NCBI GenBank assembly: GCA_965153455.1
Contig: OZ234496.1
Location: forward strand, 2,232,001-2,296,000
DNA from: Sphagnum compactum
Taxonomy: Eukaryota; Bryophyta; Sphagnopsida; Sphagnales
DNA length: 64,000 bases
Direction: 5' to 3'
The translations under genes and the position numbers were made by a program. Positions 1 to 10,473 of the stretch are shown one piece after another (position 1 is the stretch's first letter; each line of letters starts with the position of its first letter). The notes under the pieces are model-generated. The model was given only the letters and a program-made list of their open reading frames with translations. It had not been told where the DNA came from and made no database searches.

Positions 1-1328
1 TGTCCAGCATTTCTGCCTTGGTCATCCTTTATAAGAAGGTTTGTAGATGATCTGTTAGTTCCTGCTCATCCTGATTTGTCCAACTTCATATATGTGGACA
101 AAGACTTTATTGTAGCTTGAGCTCAATTGTACTCTAGTGACTTTCTAGCAGTTTCTTGAATTTAGCAATTACCCAAGACTCAAAATGGCTTAAACATTAA
201 CATTTTTGACAATTGTCATCAGTTTGAATATGTGGTTCATAACATGATATGCATCCCTCATTTGGACTCCAAAATTTCAGCTGCTGCCAAATTTGGAGTT
301 GTCAATAGTCAATTTTTAAGGTTCTTAAGGCTTTGTAGCTCAAAGAAGTTCATCATAGCTCAAATGGTGAGCTTTAGTCTCTTGAAGAGAAAACACTACT
401 GTTCAAAGTTTCTATTGGATTGATTCAGAGGTTTGCTCAACAAAGAAAGATTTCTGTTTGGTGTTTCTGCCTTTGTAAACTTCAAACTGATTATATGGGC
501 TTCTTGATCCTGAATTGGGAGCTTTTCCTGAATAGATCTTGCTCTTAAAGTTCTCCATGTTTCTCTCTTCTCTTCCTCTTTCCTTGTTTCATTCTTTTTG
601 TGTTCTTCTTTCTTCTTGGTTTCCTTGATCATCTTCTGCTCTTTTATGTTTTGTTGAGCTAGCTAGTGTCATTGCCATCTTCCCATTAATACTGATCTTG
701 TGAGAGAAACTCCGTAAATTGGTTAATGTTTGACATTGACCTCCCCCTGATGCCCAAAGCTGATGGATTCAGTGAAGATTTTATGGTGGCTGGTCAGTTC
801 CAGACATGTTGCTGTTGAAACTCACTGAATTAGCACTGTTGTCCAAACCACTCAGTTTTCCCCCTGTTTTCAAGGGTGTAGTCTCCTTTCTTTTGCTTTT
901 CTGTTTTTTCACTTCCCATTTTTCATTTTCTTTTCTTTTTACTGATGTGTTGTCAGATCTGAAAACACTATATCCTTATCATTGGGTCATTCCTCAATTA
1001 TTCAAGTTGATTTAATTGTAAGCATGGAGAAGTTGAAGTCAACACTTGGTATCATTGTCAAATGAGAGATCATTGTGCTTGGTCACAGTGAAGTTTCAAA
1101 ACATAATCCAGCCAGTCAAGGCCAAATCAACTCTTGCTTCAGACCTACGTGAGGTATTCGTGATTCTCAAATTTCCTATAAATTTGATAAGCCTTTTGAT
1201 CACAAAAGAGTGGTGATCTCAGCGCACCTCACCATAGTACATTCCCATTGAAGACTATTTGCCAGCCAACTGATAAATGCCGGTTTTTAATCTTTTGAGA
1301 AACTTGTTATTTTTCTGGAGATATGCAG
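1..1328 (+). other. Probable intron upstream of the glucose transporter exons
   Basis: No exon of the downstream transporter could be recognised here. The first recognised exon at 1329 starts in phase 1, so an upstream exon must exist. It is either left of the window, which makes this intron longer than 1.3 kb, or missed. The segment is T-rich with no long open frame of recognisable content. Confidence 0.45.
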
Positions 1329-2442
1329 GAGCAGTAGTGGCATCATATTTGATGGACAAGCAGGGACGCAAGAAACTCCTCATGACCAGCTTCTCAGGGA
1401 TGGTATGTTCGCAAGGGCACAAACCTTTTGGAATGGTTTATGGTCTACTGCTTGTACTAAGGAAACCTGGACCCAAAGCCACATTATGATTGGCAGGAGA
1501 TGTTTTTGGTTCAGCTTGGTCCTACTTATGAATAATCAGGTTCAGCTAACATCAACATTTGGTGGATTGATATTGCAGGGAGCTTCAATGCTGGTGTTAT
1601 CACTTTGTCTGTCATGGCATGCCTTGGAGGCCTTCTCAGGCATCTTGGCAGTTTTGGGAACTATCACGTGAGTATATATTGTACCCCAGATCAGAGCTTG
1701 TGGTCATTTGTGGACAAAGACTTGTCACTCACACCTTTAATATGGTCCTCAACTTCTTTGGTAGCCACTGAGGGGATGGGGGGTATTATATGAGAGGGGA
1801 AATGATCAACGAGTACCCAGGCTCTGTTATAGATCTTGTACTGCAATTATGTAGTGGGCTTTTTGCTGGTTGCTTTAGCTGTACCTGCTCTCTTCTCACC
1901 TGAATGCTTTTCTGATAGACTAGTAGAGGAACATGGATTTTATGGGGCAGGTATGTGGTGGCATTCTCCCTTGGTGCTGGACCTGTGCCAGCTCTTCTAC
2001 TAGCTGAGATTTTTGCTTCTCGCATTCGACCCAAAGCTATTGCCCTTTCTCTTGGAGTTCATTGGGTATTTTCTTGGTTCAAAGCCCTGTCCTTGCCAGT
2101 GCTGCAGTAATATTGTGTGCATGTGCAAATTCTCAATTTTGCAGTCCTGATGCTACATTTGATTAACTCCACACTGGCTATCTAAAACAGTTTCTTATGA
2201 GAACCAACTTGTTCTGCATGTAATGAGCATTTGCTGAAAGGGACTGTGGATCCTTGCAGGTCTGTAATTTTCTAATAGGATTGGTTTTCCTGAGTGTGGT
2301 GCAATATGTTGGAGTCAGCACAGTGTACCTGGGATTTGCAGCAGTTTCAGCAGCGGCAGTGTTCTATGTGGCCAACAATGTTGTAGAGACTAAGGGTTGT
2401 TCATTAGAAGAGATTGAAAGAGAGCTGAGCTCTGCTGTGTAG
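1329..2442 (+). CDS. pGlcT: Plastidic glucose transporter (pGlcT type), 3' part
   Basis: These are the last four exons of a major-facilitator sugar transporter of the plastid envelope glucose transporter group, which exports glucose released by starch breakdown. Exons are 1329-1402, 1579-1667, 1951-2065 and 2260-2442, with gcag acceptors, GT donors and continuous phases (1, 0, 2, 0), stopping at TAG 2440-2442. Family signatures in order are SYLMDKQGRKKLLMTSFSGM (the loop DxxGRK motif), GASMLVLSLCLSW (membrane segment), AFSLGAGPVPALLLAEIFAS (SLGAGPVPxLLLxEIF is diagnostic of the pGlcT branch), NFLIGLVFLSVVQYVGVSTV and the C-terminal NVVETKGCSLEEIE. About 153 codons of an expected ~500-550 are present. 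No frameshift or stop interrupts them, so the gene is probably functional and only cut by the window edge. That it is pGlcT rather than another plastidic sugar transporter is inferred from remembered homologues. Confidence 0.86.
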
Positions 2443-4323
2443 CCTTCTGTGGGAAAGCTGCTTCTCATGAGATTCAGATTGTCAGGTGACTTTCATTACT
2501 CTTATATTGGGTGCCGATTGTAAGACAGCATTTGGTAATACAGTACTTCAACCACATCCTACAAATTGTTTAAACCATTGAAACAATTCTGTTCCCTGGC
2601 CTAGTCATGGGAATGCTGCATGTGAAGGAACATTGAACGCTGCCTCATTTTGATGAGATTTGCTTCTGAGATCCAATATGTTACTACAATATGTGTTTCT
2701 ATAAGTTGAAAATTCATCACAGAACATTGGAAAAGATATGTCAGAAAAACTGGAAGTATTGTAGTGCTCTTCCAGTGACAAGAGGGTGAATGTCACCTGG
2801 CATTCAAATATAAATACTATACCGTTGAAACAAAAGAGTTTTAACACTGGAAAGTTGCATTTTCTTGCAGCTGCAACCAAATCACAGAGACGAAAACAGA
2901 TACATGTTTGGTGAGCCCTGATTCACCCTCTCCTAAAGCAAACGTTCTGAGACTCCTTCCTCTGAAAGGTCATGATCTCCTTCACTCTGCAACCAATGAA
3001 ATCATTGGCAAAAGATGCAGATGCTAACCAAAATATTCACACAACAGTAGGGAAGCAAGAGATCAACCTGTTTTCTGGGAGAACATACATAGCATTGAGC
3101 CAAATGACATTTACAGTATATCTAAACATCTACAGATCCATTGTTAAAAGGATCCAATCAAGACCAGCAACTCAATCCGTAATGTCTATCATTGTTACAA
3201 AACAGGCTCTTACAGGGAAAAGCAGCGGGAAGTTGAGCAATTGAGAACCTGCAATTGCTTGCATGTCCAGCCAGTAATCATATAGGTACTCTAAACCCTC
3301 ACCGCTGCAGTGGATTTTTGTACATCAGAATACAAGTTGCAAGTGTGATTTGACCAGCTCTCAATAACACCACCTTCACATTGTGAAAAATCATATCTCG
3401 AGACAGATGATCAAATAGATTTGAATTTAGAAGCATTGTTTCTAGAGGAAGAAGAATTTCAAAACCATTGATTGAAGAGGGTAAATTGCTCATCGGTCCA
3501 ATGGCTTATGTGACCCTCAGCACCAACCTTTTCACAAGTAGAAGTGTCATTTTTTAATAAAAGTTCAAGTTGTTCAGCATAAATTGTTTGCATATGATTC
3601 AAAAGTATTACCCACCTACTTGTAGTTAATAGGAGCCAAATTAGCAAGAGTAATCAATGTTTGGTTTTGCATGTTTTTGGTTTAAAAACTATATTAATGT
3701 TGCAAGTTTTAAATAGGTTTATGTGATAATGTTTCTAATATATTATGAGAACATATAAAACCATCTGGATTGAATCTAATGAGTATAGAATATTCAAAAG
3801 TATTCATCGAACATTATAACCAATGCTTTCGTTGTTTTTAAATTTATTTAGAGATTTAAAAATTCTTTCAAAATGACATAATCATGAACAATAATTATTC
3901 ACGCCTTCACACGATAATATAATAGGTCATGATAAAAAATGAGTACTTGTAGCTTTATCAAGTCTACAAATGCTTCCTCATTGCACGTCTCTTTTCCTTC
4001 CCAACATCGTTGTTGTACATAAACCCATTAGAATGATACAAAATCACAAACTAGCCCCAAATTTTAATGTTGTTGAAAACATAGATTATACCCACTACAA
4101 TCATCAAGCAAAAGCTCTTCAAAAAAGAAACCGAGCAAACTCAAAAAAGCTCCACAACTAAATTACTACTATGCCAACCTAAATCCATAAACCCTCCTCC
4201 TTTTTATGAAATTCATTCATGCATGAAGATGCATACTTTCCATTATTTTACTTCTTGTAATTTCTTCTACTATTGCTTAAGAAAACCAACCCACAAAATC
4301 AACCACAACAACAATAAAATTAA
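2443..4323. other. 3' flank of the transporter gene and AT-rich spacer
   Basis: The first few hundred bases after the stop at 2442 are presumably 3' UTR. Beyond about 3.6 kb the sequence becomes strongly AT-rich. Open frames here are short and have no recognisable protein content. I see no RNA gene. Confidence 0.5.
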
Positions 4324-4604
4324 TGTTAGAATATGTAATAATCCAATCTTTTCAATTTGTAATTAATGTAATTTGATCTAAATTAGATTAACTTTCACAT
4401 TAATATTAGACTTATCCTTCTTACAATTAAGGTGGATCATAGACATACTAAATTAATAGGAAATTACCTAATAATCTCACTTTCCATATGTTCTTGATTT
4501 TTTTTGTTCTTACCTTCAATACATCAGGTACTCTTTGTTCACCTATTTTTAGATCCGTTTAATTATGCATTGTTCATAATGCCTTGGGATTCTATAATCA
4601 AACA
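4324..4604 (+). repeat. 5' LTR of the copia element
   Basis: It starts TGTTAG and ends AACA directly before the primer binding site. It shares a diverged block with the 3' copy at 9062-9166. The divergence and a short deletion in the 3' copy indicate an old insertion. Confidence 0.75.
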
Positions 4605-4618
4605 TGGTATCATAACAC
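4605..4618 (+). other. Primer binding site (initiator-Met tRNA type)
   Basis: TGGTATCATAACAC lies immediately after the 5' LTR and resembles the common plant copia binding site TGGTATCAGAGC. It fixes the 5' LTR end and the element's orientation. Confidence 0.75.
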
Positions 4619-4715
4619 TAATATGTTTTCTTGATCGATGAGCTCAATTCTTAAAATACCTAGATGCTAGATTATTAAATTTTGCATGGTGAATAATAGC
4701 TAGTAGACCTCAATC

Positions 4716-5984
4716 ATGAATCAACATAAGACTATGATCATTTCTCGAAGTGTAAAGTTTGAAAGCAATTCGAATTACATGCTATGGAGGTTTCACATCA
4801 AGCACATTCTCGAGACCAAAGGACTTCGGGATTTAGTAGTTGGCAGTCAAAATAATATTGGTGTAGAACAACATATGCATCAATTGATGGTGGTGTATCA
4901 ACTAGTGGTAGTGCAAATTGAATGGTGACAATGCATCAAATGGTGGCAGTATGCTAGTTGTGGCGACCATGGGAAAACTTGTAGTCATTATTAGTGGTGT
5001 TGTGCCAATTGTGGCATCATTGAAAGCACCTCCACTAGCCAATTGTGGCAACAACAAAAGGACCTCTAGTAGCTCTAACTAGAACCCCCCAATACCACTC
5101 TTGAATCTTAACAAAAAAAGAACAAAGCACTCACCATACTTATCATGTATGTGAAAGAAAATGTGGTTCCATACATTCTTGAGTGGAAGAACCAAAACTT
5201 TGTTGGTCATTGTTGTGTGACATATATAAACCTAAAGACATATCCAAAGTGTAATCTACTTCAAAAACAAGCTCAATTTGTTATGGATGTTAGAAGAAAT
5301 TAGCATGGATTTTTATCTTTGAGAGCTTAAGTTATTGATTTCTCAATTGGCAAGGATTGGAATCAATTAGATGCCTTGTGAAGAGTTGATTGAAATTCTT
5401 ATGAATAGACCCATAAACAATTATAACAACTTTGTGTAACATATTTCAACTAGGCTTAATCTCCCAACTTTTAAAAGGCTTGCATCCAAATTGTTGCATG
5501 AAGAAGGAAGGTGTTCACTAAAGGTAGCAACACAAACATATAAGCTTACCAAAATAAAACACCACCAAAATAAACTTACCAATGAAGGAGAAAAAAGTAG
5601 TAGGGGTAAGGGCATTACGTGCTATAATTGCATGAGATTGGACACATCTGTGTGCAATTATAGCACACATCTCAAGGCTTTACAAGAAACTTGATAAGGA
5701 ATCGATACAATGTTGTGGAGAAAGGAGACATTGTTGAAAGAGGGAGTGACATTAATGAAGAGGGATCTACTAATAAAGTCTTTAGAGACCTTGAAAATGC
5801 TCTTGTAGTTTTAAGTGCAAGACTAGATAGACAAGATTGGTTCTTAGATTTTGGTGCTTCTAAACCTATCACTAAAAATGAAAATTGTTTTAGTTTCATG
5901 AGCAAAGCCAAAAGGCCCATGAGCATTAGATCTAATAGTGATCAATCTCATCCTATCAAAGGAAAGGGGAAAGTATCATTTTGA
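4716..5984 (+). pseudogene. copia gag and protease remnants
   Basis: The frame from 4716 reads as the N-terminal gag segment of plant copia elements (NYMLWRFHIKHILETKGL). A CYNC half of the CCHC zinc knuckle appears near 5620. The protease active-site region follows as WFLDFGASKPIT at about 5840, where functional elements have D-S/T-G-A, so DFGA marks a damaged catalytic triplet. Several frames must be combined and stops intervene, so no functional protein is encoded. Confidence 0.7.
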
Positions 5985-6328
5985 CTATATTAAGGGGAAA
6001 TAAAAGAATTAGTGATGTTCTTTATTTCCCTAGTATGCAAATTTATTTTATTTTTGTGCTTTATAACAATAAAAGAAATATAAGAATATTTAACTTTTAG
6101 AAGTGTTTCATTTTAAACTTAAATAATCCTAGGACAATGATAGGTAGAGGGGTCCAAAGCAATGTCAATGAACTTTACAAATTTTTAAGCATTTGAACTT
6201 CATGCACGTGATATCAATAATATTGTAACTAGAAGTTTGTTAAGTTTGCCAAGTTTGTTGAACTTTGGCATAAGAGGCTAGAACATTTAAATGATCAAAG
6301 TATCCGTTTACTAACTTTAAGAAATTTA

Positions 6329-6727
6329 ATGCATGCACTCCTATTGCGTCCTTCAACTAGTAATATTTGTCAATGGTGTTTGTTCAAAAAGCAACAACAG
6401 GAGAAGGTCCCAAATAAAGGTGTAAGTAGAACAATAAAACCATTCCAATTACTCCATAATGGCCTTTGTGGTCCATTGAATTGTCCTTCTATCTTTGGAG
6501 ATATGTATTTCCTAACATTCGTAAATGATTACAATAAAAAAATTTGGGTGTTTTTTTTCAAGGAAAAGAGTGGAGCATTTGACAAGTTCAAGTACTTCAA
6601 AAGATTTGTGGAAAAGGAAGCCAACGGTAGGATGATCAAGTGTTTAAAAGGACAAATCACAACATGGAGTTCATTTCAATATAATTCAATTACTTTTGTG
6701 AGAAGCATGATATTAAGAAACAATTGA
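6329..6727 (+). pseudogene. copia integrase remnant
   Basis: It contains the second half of the zinc-binding HHCC motif (ICQWC) and the start of the catalytic core, FLTFVNDYNKKIWVFFFKEK, then a KFKYFKRFVEKEANGR stretch. The first catalytic Asp of the DDE core lies in a V-D-D-Y motif in intact elements and reads V-N-D-Y here. The frame ends before the second catalytic Asp in readable form. Confidence 0.78.
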
Positions 6728-7559
6728 CACAATCAAACACGCCTTATCAAAATGAAGTTATGGAATGTAAAAATTGTTCACTTGTGGAGAGGGTAAAAAA
6801 CCATGGTGTAAGGAAACAAGCTTCCTTCATACTTGTGGGTTGAAATAGTAAATTGTGTTGCTATTTATATGATCACCATCCTATAAAGGCTAACCTAGAA
6901 ACAACATTCGAAGAATGCTCTATTGGTAAAAACACCCAACTCAAGCAATCTAAAAGTTTTTAGGTGTATTGTTCATGTACATGTACTAAAGGAAAATCAC
7001 AAGAAATTTTATCAAAGTTTATAAGGCATGTCTTTTTAGGATTTGATTACAACAATAAAGTTTATAGATGTTATTATCACACATGATGTGAAATTTGATG
7101 AATTGACACCTAGTTTTCAAAAACCAATAGTTGATCATGTGCATATTGAAAATTTAAAAGCAATGGTATAATTTAGGTCTATTGTAGACATAGGTTGACT
7201 AAAAGGAGATGGAGGCCTTGAGGAACCATCTCTTGAGATGATTAATCTTCCACATAATGTTGAATTGGAGGATCACCGTGATGAAGGTTCATCACCATAG
7301 ACACAAAATCGAAATGTGAGCATGTTAGGATTAGGAGAAGCAAGTTTCATTAGGCTAATCAAAACATAATTAGCCTCTTGAACCTTTTTTCAGAGGAAGA
7401 TCCATTTGGATGAAAAGCACCCTACTAAGATTAAAGGACAATGTCATTGCAAATGTCATTAGTAGAACATATAACAACATCAAAAGCTTTGTTTCACCTC
7501 AGCTAGAAACATGTAATGTAACACGAGATGGATTCCATTTTCAAATTAAACTTGGACAT

Positions 7560-8460
7560 TGAAAGAACTAACCCCAAGAAAACAACCTATCACATCAAAA
7601 TGGGTCTACCAAAATAAAGTTAATGTTCACGGTGAAGTTGAGAAACTCAAAGCTCAAATTGTTGTGAGGGGTTTTGAGTAAACTCATAGCTTAAATTATT
7701 TTGAAACTTTTGCACTATAAATAAGGTGGGAGATAATTAGGCTAGTGGTAACATTGACAAAGAAGGTGGGAAATTACACACCTTGATATTAAGACAACTT
7801 TCTTAAATGGAGATTTATGTAAGGAACTTTTCATGCAGCAACTTGAAAGTTTTGTATCACCTCGAAGAGAACAACTCTTTTGTAAGTTCAAGGCATTTTA
7901 TGAACTTAAATAGGCGCCAACAATTTGGTATTAGAAAAATTGACCAATTTATTAAAGATTTTGGTTTTAATCATAGTGAATTTGATCACAACTTGTATTT
8001 CAAAAAAGGTTTTGATGGAAACATGATGATCATCCTACTATATGTAAATAATTTTTTGATTGTTGTTGATTATAAGGGTGAGATAGAAAGGATTAGACAT
8101 AAACTAATGAAGGCATTTGAAATGACCAATCTAGGAAGAATCAAATTGTACATAGGGATAGAATGGGTGGATTTTCCTAGCTATACAATGTTGATATAAA
8201 GGGGCTATGCAAAGGAGATATTGTAAAAGTTCAACATGCTTGATTGCAAGCTAGCAAGGTGCTAATGCATCAACATCTAAAGCTACTTTTGAACATGAAA
8301 TCACCCCAATTGATGCAACACTTTACATGAGAAAAGTTCGCCAACTTACATACCTAAGTCATTAGGATTGACATTTTTCTAGCGATAAGCGTTGTCTCAA
8401 GGTTAGGGCATAACTTCAAGAAACTCATATGGACACTACAACACAAATATTCAGGTATAT
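7560..8460 (+). pseudogene. copia reverse transcriptase / RNase H remnant
   Basis: Fragments in several frames match the copia RT order: KWVYQNK near 7600, an ARGF-like segment near 7660, YVNNFLIVVDYKGEI near 8040 (YxDD replaced by YVNN, so the catalytic Asp pair is lost) and MTNLGRIKLYIGIEW near 8120. After about 8200 weak RNase H-region similarity continues. Multiple stops show long inactivity. Confidence 0.75.
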
Positions 8461-9050
8461 AAAGGGTATTCTAATTTATGGCATTTGTTTTTGGCATGGC
8501 GAGGAGAGGACCCTTCAAGGTTACATAAACGTAGAACGGGTAGGAGATTTGTGAGTGTCAAAGGTTCACGTTTGACTACATATTTATTCTTGATATGTCA
8601 CTTATTTCACGGAGTGCGAAGAAGCAACCTTCAATTGCAACTTCATCAACAAAAATGGAATTTCAAGTGATGATAGAAGCCTCCAAAAAAACCATGTGAT
8701 CGAGATATATGTTGCTCAAAGACACAACATATTCAATCAAGTTGTTGTGTGATAACCATTCAATATTAATCTAGTTAACAACCCTATATTTCACTATAGA
8801 ACAAAACATGTAAAAATACAATACCATTTTATTAAAAAAGAAAGTGAATGAAAATCTCATTAGTGAACTTCAATATACATAGCCACTAGTCAATAGGGTG
8901 TTGACATCTTTACAAAGCCACTCAATAGGGTCAAGTTTGAGTATCTCATGAAAGCAATAGGAGTCATCCTCATAAGCAAACTAGCAAAGAGTTGATCAAC
9001 CTTATTAGTTTTGGAGCGATACACTAGTTTTTATGAAGAATCATAGAATT

Positions 9051-9166
9051 AAAGGAGAGTGTTAAACTATGATCTAAGATCAAATTAGTTCTCACATTAC
9101 TATTAGACTTATCCTTCCTACGATTAAGGCAAATTATAGACCCAACAAGTTAATACGAGTCTAAGA
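9051..9166 (+). repeat. Polypurine tract and truncated 3' LTR
   Basis: AATTAAAGGAGAG directly precedes TGTTAAACTATG, the expected polypurine tract plus LTR start. Similarity to the 5' LTR holds through the TTAGACTTATCC block and is lost near 9166. The inner part is also shorter than in the 5' copy. Confidence 0.65.
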
Positions 9167-9318
9167 GCATCCCCATGGCCCCCACATCCACTAGGACCCA
9201 ACAAGGAGAAGAACCCAAACTCTCTCTCTTTCTTTGTGGGTTCGGTGCAATTAGGTAGGTATGAATCATTCATTATTCATTGTTGGTTGTGGTTTCTTAT
9301 TGCAAGAGTATTTTTGAA

Positions 9319-9385
9319 TCATTTATTCATTCATTCATTTTCGTGCTTGAATGAATGAATGAATGAATGAATGAATGAACGAATG
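9319..9385. repeat. (ATTC)n / (GAAT)n microsatellite inverted repeat
   Basis: A run of ATTC units is followed, after a short TTCGTGCTT-like spacer, by about nine GAAT units. The halves are reverse complements, so the region can form a long hairpin. A separate (GATT)n run sits at about 9462-9482. Confidence 0.8.
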
Positions 9386-10299
9386 CGTGAACTAGCTTCA
9401 AATTGATTGATGTGGGGGTGTCGTAGAAAATAGCATCCCCCACTATGAATGAATGGGGCCTTGATTGATTGATTGATTGAATGTAAGTGAAGAAACTTTG
9501 TTGTTGAGGTAATTAATTATATATATTGATCATATGTGAAAAAAAGATGAGAAATTTTGTGTTTAAATTTTTTTTATAGGTCTACTATATTCTTCATGAT
9601 TGCCCAATTTTAAAAAAATAAATTTAAATCAAAATAAAAATTCAAAGTCGGCCATTTAATCCCCTATTTCTTGGCCTTTTTTTTTTTTCGGTACCTAAAT
9701 CAATTGAGAAAGGACACATCCTAGGTGTTATATAATAGAGCTACTTGTTGCCATTTGGCATCTTGTAAGCCTTTTTACAAGGCCTTTTTGTGCAAAGGTA
9801 GTAGAAGTGGGGCTTTCCTTTCTTGTGCAAAACATGCATTACCTATTTGTTTCCTGGGTGGGTAAAAGAAAAAAAAAGGTGTAATTTTTAAATCGACATG
9901 TCACATATGTGAGGCTTATTGATTTATATTTAGTTTTTAAATATTTTTATTTAAAAAATTTTTCTACAAGACTTTTGTTTTGTAAAAATGCTACCTCAAA
10001 AATGCCATTTCAACCTACACACACACACCAAAAAAAATTTGTGTAAGGTAATGCCATGGCAACAAGGCATTACACCCAACGAATCAAGAGTGGAGATGAA
10101 ACGCTTTGCATCAAGGTTATTAATTATTACTAGTGTTGTGCGTGTAAGTGTCAATAGTTGTATATACAATGTGTAAATATCGTGTAAATATAAATTTATT
10201 TACATTTACATGTTTTTGAAATTTTCCCACTTATATTTATAAGTATTAAAGTTTAACCCATTTACACACACGACATTGGTTATTATCATCATGTGTAAA

Positions 10300-10344
10300 G
10301 GGTAAAGCCATAAGGTGAATGTCGCCCACCTGTAAGCTTTACCC
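10300..10344. repeat. Imperfect hairpin, 9-bp arms
   Basis: GGGTAAAGC at 10300-10308 is the exact reverse complement of GCTTTACCC at 10336-10344, enclosing a 27-base loop. It lies about 95 bp left of the stronger hairpin at 10439. Confidence 0.55.
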
Positions 10345-10438
10345 ATAATAAAGCACAAGGTGAATGTTATCATGCATTAAAACATAGATCACTAGACCTA
10401 GGAGGGGGAGCAATTCATAAACCTTACTCAAGTGGGAG

Positions 10439-10473
10439 GGATCTTACACCTACTTATTATAGGTGTAAGATCC
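10439..10473. repeat. Perfect 14-bp stem hairpin
   Basis: GGATCTTACACCTA (10439-10452) and TAGGTGTAAGATCC (10460-10473) are exact reverse complements around a 7-base loop. Flanking AAGTG / CACTCTT extends the pairing imperfectly. No T-run follows on either strand and no gene is near, so it resembles the core of a small foldback element more than a transcription signal. Confidence 0.75.

Larger units (their letters stand above)
4324..9166 (+). mobile_element. Degenerate Ty1/copia LTR retrotransposon
   Basis: An old element with domains in the order gag, protease, integrase, reverse transcriptase, RNase H. Integrase before RT places it in Ty1/copia rather than Ty3/gypsy. The 5' LTR (TG...CA, about 281 bp) is followed at once by a primer binding site of the initiator-Met tRNA type. 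A purine tract at 9051-9061 precedes the 3' LTR start at 9062. The two LTR copies share a block around TATTAGACTTATCCTTC (near 4406 and 9100). Every coding domain is broken by stops and frameshifts. The 3' LTR loses similarity after about 9166, so the right end is truncated or replaced and no target-site duplication could be confirmed. Confidence 0.88.
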
